Below are positions 8,092 through 16,475 of a stretch of DNA of 64,000 nucleotides, piece by piece. The stretch is from contig NZ_SMKN01000002.1 in the NCBI RefSeq assembly GCF_004348675.1, positions 44,623 to 108,622 on the forward strand, written 5' to 3'. Below the pieces are notes generated by a model. The model was not told where the DNA came from. It saw nothing but the letters and a program-made list of their open reading frames with translations, and made no database searches. The DNA comes from Micromonospora sp. KC606 (GTDB lineage: Bacteria; Actinomycetota; Actinomycetes; Mycobacteriales; Micromonosporaceae). A program made the translations under genes and the position numbers. Each line of letters opens with the position of its first letter. Positions within the stretch are counted from its first letter, which is position 1.

Positions 8092-10032
8092 ATGCCGATA
8101 GTTCCTCGGGGGCGGCCGGTGTTCCAAACGGCGCTCCTTGCGGTACCCCTCGTCGCGGTCGCGCTGGGGTTCATGGTCGCCCCTGCTTCGCCGAATTCGG
8201 CGAGCGCCGAGCCCCTTGCCCTGCGGGTTACCCCCATCGCGCCAGCGGTGGATCCGGCCCAGTCGCTCCGTAAGCTCAACCCCTCCGTCGACCACGTCGC
8301 GACGTGGATCAGCTCGGTCGGCGCCGGAGCGGCCATCGCTGATCTCGACGGCGACGCCCTCGCCAACGATGCCTGCCTTGTGGACCCGCGCTCGGACTCC
8401 GTCAGCCTCCACAAGGTGGCGGCTACGGGTCAGCCGGCGGTGACCCTGGTCAGCCGGGATGGGATCGTCACGGGCCCAGGCGCACCGGCGCTTCCCTATG
8501 AAGCGGACAAGCAGGCGCCGACGGGTTGCCGGCTCGCCGATATGGATGGCAACGGCTGGACGGACGCTCTTGTCTACTTCTGGGGACGCGGACCGGTCGC
8601 TTTCCTCAACCGCGGCGGCAGGACGTTCGAGCCACATGACGTGCTGGGCCGCGAGGGAGCCGGCCTCGACTGGTACACGAACACCGCGGTGTTCAGCGAC
8701 CTGAACGGTGACGGCGTCCTCGACATCTTCATCGGCAACTACTTCGCAGACGGCTCTGAACTCCTCGACCAGGGCTCGTCGAGGACCGTCGCCATGAACG
8801 ACTCGCTCTCACGAGCGTTCAACGGCGGCAGGAACTACGTGCTTCTCGGGCGGCCTGGATTCCCCGGTGTCTCGTTCGAGCTCGTCGCGGATGCCTTCTC
8901 GGACGATCACTCACTGGGCTGGACGCTTGCTGCAGCAGCCGCTGACGTCAACGGCGACTCGCTGCCCGAGCTCTACGTCGCCAACGACTTCGGCCCGGAC
9001 CGCTTCTTCGTCAACCGGTCGGTCGACGGCAGGCTGGCGCTTCAGAACGTCGACGGCGGCGGCAAGGGGATTTCCAACCCGCGGTCGACGATGATCGGCC
9101 GAGACTCCTTCAAGGGGATGGGCGTCTCGATAGCCGATGTCGACCGCGACGGCGACTACGACATCTACGTCAGCAACATCACGCAGGAGTTCGGCCTGTT
9201 CGAGAGCCAGTTGCTCTTTCTCGGTGAGGGCCAAACCGATGACGGCGTGCCCACCTTCCGGCCAGGGGCCGAGACGCTCGGCCTTGCCCGAACGGCCTTC
9301 TCGTGGGACAACAAGGTGGGTGACCTGAACAACGACGGGCGAGCCGAGCTTCTACAGGCGACCGGCTTCGTTCGTGGCGCGGTGAACCGGTGGCCAGAGA
9401 TTCAAGAACTTGCGCTTTCCAATGACGCGCTGATCGCTGACCCAGACGTATGGCCGGACCTGACGGGCGCGGACATCAGTGGAGAAGCCCCTCGGGTCGT
9501 GATGACACAGACCGAGGACGGGTATGCGAACATCGCTGAAGCCTCTGGTCTCGACGATGGGGGCCTGATGCGCGGAATCGCGCTCGCCGACATTGACGGC
9601 GACGGCGACCTCGACTGGGTCGAGGCGAATCAGTGGGCCGACTCTCGGCTCGTCGTCAATGGCTGCGACAAATGCGGCGCATTCGTCGGCCTCAGGATCC
9701 TTCGCGCAGCCAACGGCGCTCCTCGCCCCGGACAGGGCGATCAAGGTGCGCCCCGAGTGATACAGGGCCTTCGCCCGCCACACGAACTAGGGGGTACCGC
9801 CGCGATCGGCGCCTCGGCAACCGTCAAGACCGCCGACGGAACCGCCCTGCGCTCCTATGTCGACGGAGGCAACGGGCACGGTGGCCAAAGCAGCACCGAC
9901 GTCCACTTCGGTCTCGGCACCGACCCGGCGGCACCGTCCACCGTTACCCTGACCTGGCGGGATACCGCAGGGAAGGTGCAAACCGCCGAGGTCGAGGTCG
10001 GCCTTGGTTGGCACACGGTGGTGCTGCCATGA
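8092..10032 (+). CDS. UnbV-like secreted FG-GAP/ASPIC protein
   Basis: A 646-residue protein with a Sec-type signal (basic start, hydrophobic core at residues ~13-30, small residues near AEP). At least six calcium-binding DxDGDG-type loops follow, for example IADLDGDA, LADMDGNG, FSDLNGDG, AADVNGDS, IADVDRDGD and LADIDGDGD. These are typical of FG-GAP/VCBS beta-propellers. The last ~120 residues are the ASPIC/UnbV domain (HELGGTAAIGASATVKT, VHFGLG, VTLTWRDTAGK). The family was named after a conserved enediyne-cluster protein of unknown role, but CRTAC1-like members occur elsewhere. It probably acts outside the membrane beside UnbU, whose gene overlaps by 4 nt. Start at ATG 8092 after a GGGGG-containing site. 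Confidence 0.9.
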   Translation: MPIVPRGRPVFQTALLAVPLVAVALGFMVAPASPNSASAEPLALRVTPIAPAVDPAQSLRKLNPSVDHVATWISSVGAGAAIADLDGDALANDACLVDPRSDSVSLHKVAATGQPAVTLVSRDGIVTGPGAPALPYEADKQAPTGCRLADMDGNGWTDALVYFWGRGPVAFLNRGGRTFEPHDVLGREGAGLDWYTNTAVFSDLNGDGVLDIFIGNYFADGSELLDQGSSRTVAMNDSLSRAFNGGRNYVLLGRPGFPGVSFELVADAFSDDHSLGWTLAAAAADVNGDSLPELYVANDFGPDRFFVNRSVDGRLALQNVDGGGKGISNPRSTMIGRDSFKGMGVSIADVDRDGDYDIYVSNITQEFGLFESQLLFLGEGQTDDGVPTFRPGAETLGLARTAFSWDNKVGDLNNDGRAELLQATGFVRGAVNRWPEIQELALSNDALIADPDVWPDLTGADISGEAPRVVMTQTEDGYANIAEASGLDDGGLMRGIALADIDGDGDLDWVEANQWADSRLVVNGCDKCGAFVGLRILRAANGAPRPGQGDQGAPRVIQGLRPPHELGGTAAIGASATVKTADGTALRSYVDGGNGHGGQSSTDVHFGLGTDPAAPSTVTLTWRDTAGKVQTAEVEVGLGWHTVVLP

Positions 10033-11111
10033 CCGCGACGGTGGCGCTCTCCCCTGCGCCTGCGAAACCACGCACCCGGCTTCGGGACCTACCAGCGAAG
10101 ATCCGACCCTCGGACCCTGTGAAGCTGCGACTCGCAGCGCTGCGGCGATTCGCCGTCGCGATCACTGTGCTCAACGTCGCCGGACACCTGTTCCTCGGCT
10201 TCGAGCAGAGCATCGCCCAGTTGATCATCGCGGTGCTGACGTGCTACGCCACCGAGCTGGCGCTCGAGACGCTCGTGGCCGCGCGCGATGCGAGGCGGCC
10301 CAGCTACCTCGCCAACGCCGTCACTCCCTCCCCTCGCGAGCGGGTCGTCTCCCTCGTCAACTTCCTCCTCCCGGCGCACATCAGCGGGTGCGCGCTGGCG
10401 ATGCTGCTGTTCATCAGCGATCGCCTCGATCTTTTCGCAGTCGCCGCCGTCATCGCGATCAGCAGTAAGTACATATTCCGGGTCCGGACCCAGCGCGGCG
10501 ACAAGCATTACTTCAACCCCTCGAATTTCGGCATCACCGCCGTGCTTCTGCTGTTCGCCGGTACCGTCAGCATCGCGCCGCCGTACCAGTTCACCGAAAG
10601 CTTCGGCCACTTCGGCGACATTGCGCTCCCTGCGTTCCTCGCTTGCCTAGGGTTGTTCATCAACTTCATCTTCACCGGCAAGCTCCCGCTGATCTTCGCT
10701 TGGGTCGGCGGCTTCACGGTCCAAGCTGCGGTCCGCGCTGTCCTCATCGACGACACCTCGTTCCTCGCCGCGATGGCTCCGCTCACGGGGATGGCGCTCC
10801 TGCTCTTCACGCTGTACATGATCACCGACCCTGGAACGACACCCAGGTCGAAGGAGGGTCAGGTTGCGTTCGGGCTCTCGGTCGCCGCCGTCTACGGAGT
10901 CCTCATGGCCTTCCACGTGACCTTCGGCGTCTTCTTCGCGCTCACGATCGTCAGTGCATGTCGCGGAATCGGAATGTGGACCGCGAACACGGTCGCGTCG
11001 AAGCGGTCCGCCGCGGCCTCACGCCGCGCGTCCACGGTTCCGACCGGCAGCGGGACCTCACCGACGATCGTCAGAAGTCACGCCACGGAACAGATTCGTG
11101 CCGCTGATTGA
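10029..11111 (+). CDS. UnbU-like integral membrane protein (RnfD/NqrB-related)
   Basis: A 360-residue polytopic protein with about nine hydrophobic segments, of the family linking enediyne UnbU to the RnfD/NqrB electron-transport subunits. The segment RTQRGDKHYFNPSNFGI near residue 155-171 carries the PSN signature found where RnfD/NqrB bind flavin covalently through Thr. I do not see a clear S(T)GAT flavinylation motif, so covalent FMN is doubtful. It could conduct ions or electrons, or help handle a reactive polyene precursor; the role of this family in enediyne clusters is not established. ATG 10029 overlaps the UnbV stop, so the two are made together. Confidence 0.85.
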   Translation: MTATVALSPAPAKPRTRLRDLPAKIRPSDPVKLRLAALRRFAVAITVLNVAGHLFLGFEQSIAQLIIAVLTCYATELALETLVAARDARRPSYLANAVTPSPRERVVSLVNFLLPAHISGCALAMLLFISDRLDLFAVAAVIAISSKYIFRVRTQRGDKHYFNPSNFGITAVLLLFAGTVSIAPPYQFTESFGHFGDIALPAFLACLGLFINFIFTGKLPLIFAWVGGFTVQAAVRAVLIDDTSFLAAMAPLTGMALLLFTLYMITDPGTTPRSKEGQVAFGLSVAAVYGVLMAFHVTFGVFFALTIVSACRGIGMWTANTVASKRSAAASRRASTVPTGSGTSPTIVRSHATEQIRAAD

Positions 11112-11171
11112 GTCGGTCGACAAATGGTCCAGGTGCCCGCGCGCTACCGGGCAGGCCCGAAAAGGAGAGAA

Positions 11172-11405
11172 GTGGAACTCGCAGAGACACTTCGAGAGAC
11201 GGTCGCGATGTTGGTCATGGTCGAGCCAGATGAGATCGAACTTGACACATCGTTCGCTGAGCTAGGGGTCGACTCGCTGGGCCGGCTTGAGCTCATTGCT
11301 CTCGTCGAGCAGCACCTTGGCAAGATCGTGCCTGAGGACCAGACTCCGCAGCTGGACAACATCAACGAGGTCGTACAGTTCGCCGAAGCGGTCGCGGCCG
11401 GATGA
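11172..11405 (+). CDS. Acyl carrier protein (second PKS system)
   Basis: A 77-residue carrier protein. The phosphopantetheine site is Ser35 in LGVDSLGRLEL, with the usual acidic helix II and a C-terminal EVVQFAEAV helix. I chose GTG 11172 because AAAGGAGAG lies just upstream; an in-frame codon at 11124 would add 16 unlikely residues. The stop overlaps the next start (ATGA), tying it to the ketosynthase at 11402. It should carry the growing chain for the two ketosynthases and the ketoreductase of this operon. It is separate from the ACP of the aromatic PKS at 51589. Confidence 0.93.
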   Translation: MELAETLRETVAMLVMVEPDEIELDTSFAELGVDSLGRLELIALVEQHLGKIVPEDQTPQLDNINEVVQFAEAVAAG

Positions 11406-12613
11406 TCGCCAGAACTCCGGTCGTCACCGGCCTCGGGGTCGTCAGTGCCGCCGGCATCGGAGCCGGGAACTTCTGGCTGGGGCTGCAGCGCGACACGCCT
11501 CGATTCCGTGAGGTATCGCTGTTCCCGACGGACGACCTGCCGAACCACGTCGCGGGCGAGATCGGGCCCTGGACGCCTGGCTTTGATCGCGTCGACGCCG
11601 ATCAGCTCCACGCTGGCCGGACGGCCACGTTCGCGCTCGCGGCGCTGGACGAAGCGATCGCCGACGCCGGCATCGGCGGCGTCCGACCAGACCGCGTACT
11701 GGTCGGAACGACGGTCGGCGACGTCGCAGACCACGAGGGGCCACGGCGCGAAGCCATGCAGGCGGGTTCCGGTCGCCCAGGCTCCCTGAGCCTGGACGAG
11801 TCACTCCGCACGCGGATCGCGCGGCACGTTGGCGGCTCGGTCCCGACCGACCTGATTGTCACGGCCTGCGCCGCGGGCAACATGGCGCTGATCCGTGCGA
11901 CACAGCTCATCGCCAGCGGCTCCGCCAACGTCGTGATCTGCGGCGGTGCGGAGGCGATCTCGCGGATGGCCTTCGTGGGATTCTCGCGAATGCGAGGCAT
12001 GGCGCAAGAGCGCTGCCGCCCGTTCAGCGACGAACGAGACGGATTGCTGCTCGGGGAAGGCTCCGCCTTCCTGATCGTGGAGTCGGCGGCGCACGCTGCC
12101 GCCCGCGACGCGACCGTGCGAGCGACGATCGCCGGCTACGGACTCACCTGTGACGCGAAGCACCCGGCGGCACCGGATCCGTCCGGCGACGGCGTAGCTC
12201 GGGCAATGAAATCCGCGATCGCGGCCGCAGACCCATCCGAAGTCGCCTACGTCTGCGCCCATGGCACCGGAACGCCACAGAACGACGCAGCCGAAGCGGC
12301 CGCCTACTTGCAGGTGTTCGCTGAGCCCCGCCCGCCGATCAGCTCGATCAAAGCGCTCATCGGGCACTCTCTCGGCGCTGCCAGCGCGATCGAGGCGGTC
12401 GCCTGCGCGCTCGTGATCAAGCACCAGCAAACGATTCCGCAGTGGGGTCTCGACGGAGCCAGCACCTCGCTCGGCATCCGGCCAGCGACCGGCGGACGCG
12501 ACGACGCGGCCCAGATCGACCTGGTGCTCAACAACGCCTTCGCCTTCGGCGGCAACAACACATGTGTCGGTCTACGGCGGCCAGAGGCTGCTTTGGAGGC
12601 GACCACCACATGA
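11402..12613 (+). CDS. Beta-ketoacyl-ACP synthase, catalytically complete (KS1)
   Basis: A 403-residue thiolase-fold ketosynthase of the FabF/type II PKS class. The triad is present: Cys156 in TACAAG, His287 in AHGTGT and His322 in GHSLGA, with Lys317 in SIKALIGH. Glycine-rich NNAFAFGGNN is near the end. It would catalyse decarboxylative Claisen condensation of malonyl-ACP with the acyl chain. It is about 20 residues shorter than aromatic KS-alpha proteins and diverges from the KS pair at 49053-51562. It overlaps both the ACP and the following half-KS gene by 4 nt, which suggests a stoichiometric complex. Confidence 0.93.
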   Translation: MIARTPVVTGLGVVSAAGIGAGNFWLGLQRDTPRFREVSLFPTDDLPNHVAGEIGPWTPGFDRVDADQLHAGRTATFALAALDEAIADAGIGGVRPDRVLVGTTVGDVADHEGPRREAMQAGSGRPGSLSLDESLRTRIARHVGGSVPTDLIVTACAAGNMALIRATQLIASGSANVVICGGAEAISRMAFVGFSRMRGMAQERCRPFSDERDGLLLGEGSAFLIVESAAHAAARDATVRATIAGYGLTCDAKHPAAPDPSGDGVARAMKSAIAAADPSEVAYVCAHGTGTPQNDAAEAAAYLQVFAEPRPPISSIKALIGHSLGAASAIEAVACALVIKHQQTIPQWGLDGASTSLGIRPATGGRDDAAQIDLVLNNAFAFGGNNTCVGLRRPEAALEATTT

Positions 12614-13386
12614 CGAACGAGATCCACTGCTCCACGGCGACCATCGCCGCCGACTTCGACCTCAGCCAGGTCGCGAACCTCACGGCCCCTCCGGAACCAC
12701 CGGCTGACCTCGCCGCCCTCGTTCGCCGATACCGGTCCTCGCGCTCCGCCGTCGTGGTGCAGGCTCTACGGGGTTGGCTCCAGCGAGCCAACCCCGACCT
12801 TCCCGAGCCCGACCGTCGCGGCATCGTTCTCGGTACGGCAACTGGCGCCGCTCCGGACATCGAGGAGTTCCTCGAAGAGTCGATCCGCGTGGGAGACCAT
12901 CTCGTGAACCCCGCGCTCTTCCCGATGACCGTCCACAACGCAGCGGCCGGTAACGCGGCGATCGCCGCGCGATGTCGCGGCCCGAACGTCGTCGTGAGCG
13001 CAGGCATCGAGTCCGTGTGGTCGGCGCTCGTCGCAGCCCGCGGCCTGCTTCGCGACAACAGCGCGGACGTCGTGTTCGTCGGCGGTTTCGAGTCGCGGCG
13101 ACTGGCGAACGGCACGACGGGCACCGTCGCAGCCCTCATCGCCGTCAGCGCAGACCCGACCACGCTCGGTGCGAACCACCTCGCGCCACTGAGCATGCAG
13201 CTGCACCGGGCGGGAGTTCTGCCGAGACCGTCGGCGGACGCGGGCTCATCCGAGGAATTCCTGCCAAGCGATCCTGGTGCGACAAGCGTTGTGGCGCTCG
13301 TCAGGTTCGCGAACGCGTTTGCTTCGAAGCCCGCCGGCGTGACCGAGCCGGGTGGAGTCGACGAGGCAGAGGCGGTAGTGCGGTGA
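12610..13386 (+). CDS. Half-length ketosynthase-like protein without catalytic cysteine
   Basis: A 258-residue protein similar to the N-terminal half of a ketosynthase (beta-ketoacyl synthase-like domain, as in chain-length-factor-type proteins of aryl polyene clusters). The segments GIVLGTATGAAPD and NAAAGNAAIAARCRGPNVVVSAG match KS strands and the nucleophile elbow. At the elbow the sequence is SAGIES, so there is no Cys. The second half with the two His residues is missing. ATG 12610 overlaps the KS1 stop and its own stop overlaps the KR start, so it is co-translated with active enzymes. It may be a non-catalytic partner of KS1 or KS2. It is not an obvious pseudogene, since the frame is intact. 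Confidence 0.78.
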   Translation: MTNEIHCSTATIAADFDLSQVANLTAPPEPPADLAALVRRYRSSRSAVVVQALRGWLQRANPDLPEPDRRGIVLGTATGAAPDIEEFLEESIRVGDHLVNPALFPMTVHNAAAGNAAIAARCRGPNVVVSAGIESVWSALVAARGLLRDNSADVVFVGGFESRRLANGTTGTVAALIAVSADPTTLGANHLAPLSMQLHRAGVLPRPSADAGSSEEFLPSDPGATSVVALVRFANAFASKPAGVTEPGGVDEAEAVVR

Positions 13387-14168
13387 CGACACGGCCAGAG
13401 GACGACGCCCGCCCAACGACCCGGAGCCAAACGGCGCGGCCCGCAACGTTCCTCATAGGCGCCAGTGGCGATCTTGGCCGGGCGATGGCAGCCAGTTTCA
13501 TCAACGCCGGCCACCGCGTCGCGCTCACATACAACGCGAACGAGGAGCCGATCCGGGACCTCCTGCGCCAAGCCGATCGGGCCGGGGTGGACAGCATCGC
13601 CAGCCAATGCGACACGCGGGATCCTGCGGCGATCCGCTCGACCTACCAGCGCTTCGTCGAGGCGCTGGGGCCGCCTGCCGCACTCGTCTACAGCGCCGGC
13701 ATCCGACGCGATCGCCCCCTCCTGCACATGGCCGACGAGGACTGGACTGATGTTCTCGACACGAATCTCCGAGGAGCGATGCACTTCGTTCGGCTCGCCG
13801 GCGCGGATATGGTCCGTGCCGGATTCGGCCGGATCATCCTTATTTCCTCTGTTTCCGGGCAGGTCGGCGTTCCGGGTCAAGCGAACTACGGCGCGAGCAA
13901 AGGCGGCATGGAGGCAATGATCAGAGCCTTGACGCGAGAGTTTGGGCAGTTCGGCATCACGATCAACGGAGTCGCGCCGGGATTGGTGGAATCGGCGATG
14001 ACCGCCGGTCTTCCGGCCGCCGTCAAGCGTGGCTATCTGAACCGAATCGCGCTCCGGCGTTTCGCAGAACCAGCGGATATCGCCCCACTCGTGAGCTTTC
14101 TCACCTCGGACGGCGCTCGATACATCACCGGTCAGACCTTCGTCGTCGACGGTGGGCTAACAGCATAG
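13383..14168 (+). CDS. 3-oxoacyl-ACP reductase (SDR, FabG-like)
   Basis: A 261-residue classical SDR. The cofactor motif GASGDLG is near residue 23-29, the NAG-equivalent is YSAGI, the active Ser is in ILISSVSG and the YGASK motif has Tyr169 and Lys173. The end TGQTFVVDGGL is typical. It should reduce beta-keto groups on the ACP-bound chain with NADPH. GTG 13383 overlaps the previous stop (GTGA). The first ~18 residues are a polar extension before the Rossmann strand. No dehydratase or enoyl reductase lies beside it, so the degree of processing is open. Confidence 0.93.
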   Translation: MTTRPEDDARPTTRSQTARPATFLIGASGDLGRAMAASFINAGHRVALTYNANEEPIRDLLRQADRAGVDSIASQCDTRDPAAIRSTYQRFVEALGPPAALVYSAGIRRDRPLLHMADEDWTDVLDTNLRGAMHFVRLAGADMVRAGFGRIILISSVSGQVGVPGQANYGASKGGMEAMIRALTREFGQFGITINGVAPGLVESAMTAGLPAAVKRGYLNRIALRRFAEPADIAPLVSFLTSDGARYITGQTFVVDGGLTA

Positions 14169-14177
14169 GGGGCGCTG

Positions 14178-15449
14178 ATGACCAGGCAAGTGGTAATCAC
14201 GGGGCTCGGCGTCGTCAGCGCCGCCGGCATCGGAATTGATAGCACGTGGCGGACGATCGAAAAGGCACCGCCTTGCGCTGAGGTCGTCGAGCTACCCTCC
14301 GCACGCGAAGAGGATCGTAAGTTCAAGGTTTTCGTCGCCCCGGACTATCGGATCGCCGACATCACCGAGACCTACGTCGACGGCGCTCAGCTCGAGCGCG
14401 AAGGCATAGACCAGCAACGCGACATCAAACATCTTGTCGCAGCCACCGGACTCGCGATCGACGACGCTGGTCTGCGATCGACCTCAGATCTCGACCTACG
14501 CGAGATCGGACTCGTGGTCGCCGACGAACACCCGGGCGTCGAGCGCCTGGCACGCACCTTGTACGGGTCAGTCGCCGACGTCACCACCACACCGCTGCAT
14601 CCCGGCTACGGTGACCTGTCGGAACAGATCTTTGCGCTGAACACGTTCCTCGCCCCCTACCTCGTTGCTCGAGCGCTCCACATTGGCGGTGAGTGTGCTT
14701 TTGTCAACTCTGCGTGCGCGTCAGGTCTCACCGCGATCGACAACGCGGCCACACAGATACGGCTCGGCCGCAGCCCGCTTGCCATTGCGGCAGCCTCTGA
14801 TGACCCACTCAGCTCAGGCAAGTTCCGATGGTTCGCCGACATGCACCTCTACGCGACCGATGGGGTTCCTCGGCCGTTCGACACGGCGACGTCGGGCACC
14901 GTCTTCGGCGACGGCGGCGCTGCGGTCGTCCTCGAAGACGAGGAGCACGCGCGACGCCGGGGCGCCCGGATCTACGGCCGCCTACTCGGCGCCGGGTTCA
15001 CGCAGGACGGGTGGCGCATCAGCGCGCCCAACCCCGCGAGCGCCAACCAGGCGCGTTCCATCCGGCGAGCGCTCCACGAGGCAGAGATCGACGCGGAAAG
15101 CATCGACGCCATCGTTCCCCACGGCACCGGCATATCGATGATCGACAACTACGAGATCAGAACGATCCGCGAGCTGTGGCCGGACCGGCGCAAGCAACCG
15201 GTGTGCCTGCCGCTCAAGCCGTTCGTCGGTCACAATCTCGGTGGTTCGTCGTTGCTGGAGACGGCCCTGCTGCTCAAGGCGATGAAGGAACGGCGCGTTC
15301 CTGCGGTCCGCGCCACCGAGCCGGCTGTCGTGCCGGCTCACGGCCTCGACCTCCCGACCACATGGTCTTCGAAGGTCATTCGGCACGCCGTCAAGACCGC
15401 CGTCGGTTTCGGCGGGTTCTACGGGGCGATCGTCCTGGAGTCGATGTAG
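14178..15449 (+). CDS. Beta-ketoacyl synthase, catalytically complete (KS2)
   Basis: A 423-residue ketosynthase. Cys180 sits in NSACASG, His315 in PHGTGI, His352 in VGHNLGGSS and Lys347 in PLKPFVGH. The family motif HGTGT is altered to HGTGI. Unlike the aromatic pair, this operon therefore has two competent ketosynthases rather than KS plus chain-length factor, with a Cys-less half-protein in between. It may use a different primer or act at another chain length. It has its own Shine-Dalgarno-like GGGGG before ATG 14178, 9 nt after the KR stop. Confidence 0.92.
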   Translation: MTRQVVITGLGVVSAAGIGIDSTWRTIEKAPPCAEVVELPSAREEDRKFKVFVAPDYRIADITETYVDGAQLEREGIDQQRDIKHLVAATGLAIDDAGLRSTSDLDLREIGLVVADEHPGVERLARTLYGSVADVTTTPLHPGYGDLSEQIFALNTFLAPYLVARALHIGGECAFVNSACASGLTAIDNAATQIRLGRSPLAIAAASDDPLSSGKFRWFADMHLYATDGVPRPFDTATSGTVFGDGGAAVVLEDEEHARRRGARIYGRLLGAGFTQDGWRISAPNPASANQARSIRRALHEAEIDAESIDAIVPHGTGISMIDNYEIRTIRELWPDRRKQPVCLPLKPFVGHNLGGSSLLETALLLKAMKERRVPAVRATEPAVVPAHGLDLPTTWSSKVIRHAVKTAVGFGGFYGAIVLESM

Positions 15450-16475
15450 ATGTGGAATGAAATGGCCGACCAGACGCATGTCAACGCGGGTTCCGTGGAC
15501 GCCTTCGTCGACGAGCCCTACCTCGACACGTGCGTTCGCGCCTGGGAGGTCACGACCGAACTCGCACAGTCGATCCTCGAAGCGCTCGACCTCGGCGCCG
15601 TCGACCCTACCGATGAGCATCGGATGCACTGCGTCGACTGGCTTCGCCGGGCCGCCACCTACCGGATGCCTTCCCAGCCCTCGCGACTGGCTGACTCGTC
15701 GGCGGAAGCCCTCGCACCGACGGTCGACCTCCTGCGCCATGCCGCCAGCGCGTACCCCCGATTCCTTGACGGCACCGCCTCCGGTCAGTCGATTCTTCTG
15801 TCTGGCGAGGGCATGCGGCTGTGGAACGGCTACTTCCAGTCACGCAACTGTCTGTACGAACCTCTCAACGCCGCTGCGGCGGCCACGGTCAACCGCATCC
15901 TTCGTACGGGAAACGGCACACGGATTCTCGAAGTCGGCGCCGGAACCGGCGGCGCGACCGCCCACCTGCTCGCGGAGTGGCCCAACGACCTCTCCGGCGC
16001 TTTCGACTACACCGTCACTGACACGAGCGCCAGCCTCTTGGTGAGCACCCGGCGGGCGCACGGGGAGCGAGCCCCGTCCAACGTTCGCCTCAGGTTCCGA
16101 CGATTCGACTTCGACCTCGTCGACGACCAGGGACTGGTCCCGAGGAGCTTCGACCTCGTGCTCGCTGTCAACGCGTTGCACAACGCCGTCGATCTCCCCT
16201 CGACCCTGCGCAACCTTCGATCGCTGCTGCGACCGGGCGGCACCCTGGTGCTCAGCGAATCGCTGTGCGCCGCCGGCGACCTCGTGCACCAGGAGTTCAT
16301 CTTCAATCTCCTACCGATGCCGGCCGACGCCTATTCACGCGGAAGCCGTTTCTACGCTGAGGCAGGATGGCGGGCCCACTTCGACGCTGCCGGAATCGCC
16401 GCGGAAATCCAGGTCAACGCGGTGGGACCGGAGCTGGTGATGGTGGCCGTCGCCCCCGCGGAGGCTGAGCCGTGA
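15450..16475 (+). CDS. SAM-dependent methyltransferase resembling PKS C-methyltransferase domains
   Basis: A 341-residue class I methyltransferase. Motif I is ILEVGAGTGGAT (near residue 153), then YTVTDTSASLL, RRFDFD, and FDLVLAVNALHN. This VGAGTGG...YTFTD-type pattern is that of C-methyltransferase domains in modular PKS/NRPS proteins, not of small-molecule O-methyltransferases. About 150 residues precede motif I and probably bind substrate. Here it is a free-standing protein, right after KS2 (ATG immediately behind the KS2 TAG). It would add a methyl group to the alpha-carbon of the ACP-bound beta-ketoacyl chain. The substrate is inferred only. Confidence 0.85.
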   Translation: MWNEMADQTHVNAGSVDAFVDEPYLDTCVRAWEVTTELAQSILEALDLGAVDPTDEHRMHCVDWLRRAATYRMPSQPSRLADSSAEALAPTVDLLRHAASAYPRFLDGTASGQSILLSGEGMRLWNGYFQSRNCLYEPLNAAAAATVNRILRTGNGTRILEVGAGTGGATAHLLAEWPNDLSGAFDYTVTDTSASLLVSTRRAHGERAPSNVRLRFRRFDFDLVDDQGLVPRSFDLVLAVNALHNAVDLPSTLRNLRSLLRPGGTLVLSESLCAAGDLVHQEFIFNLLPMPADAYSRGSRFYAEAGWRAHFDAAGIAAEIQVNAVGPELVMVAVAPAEAEP

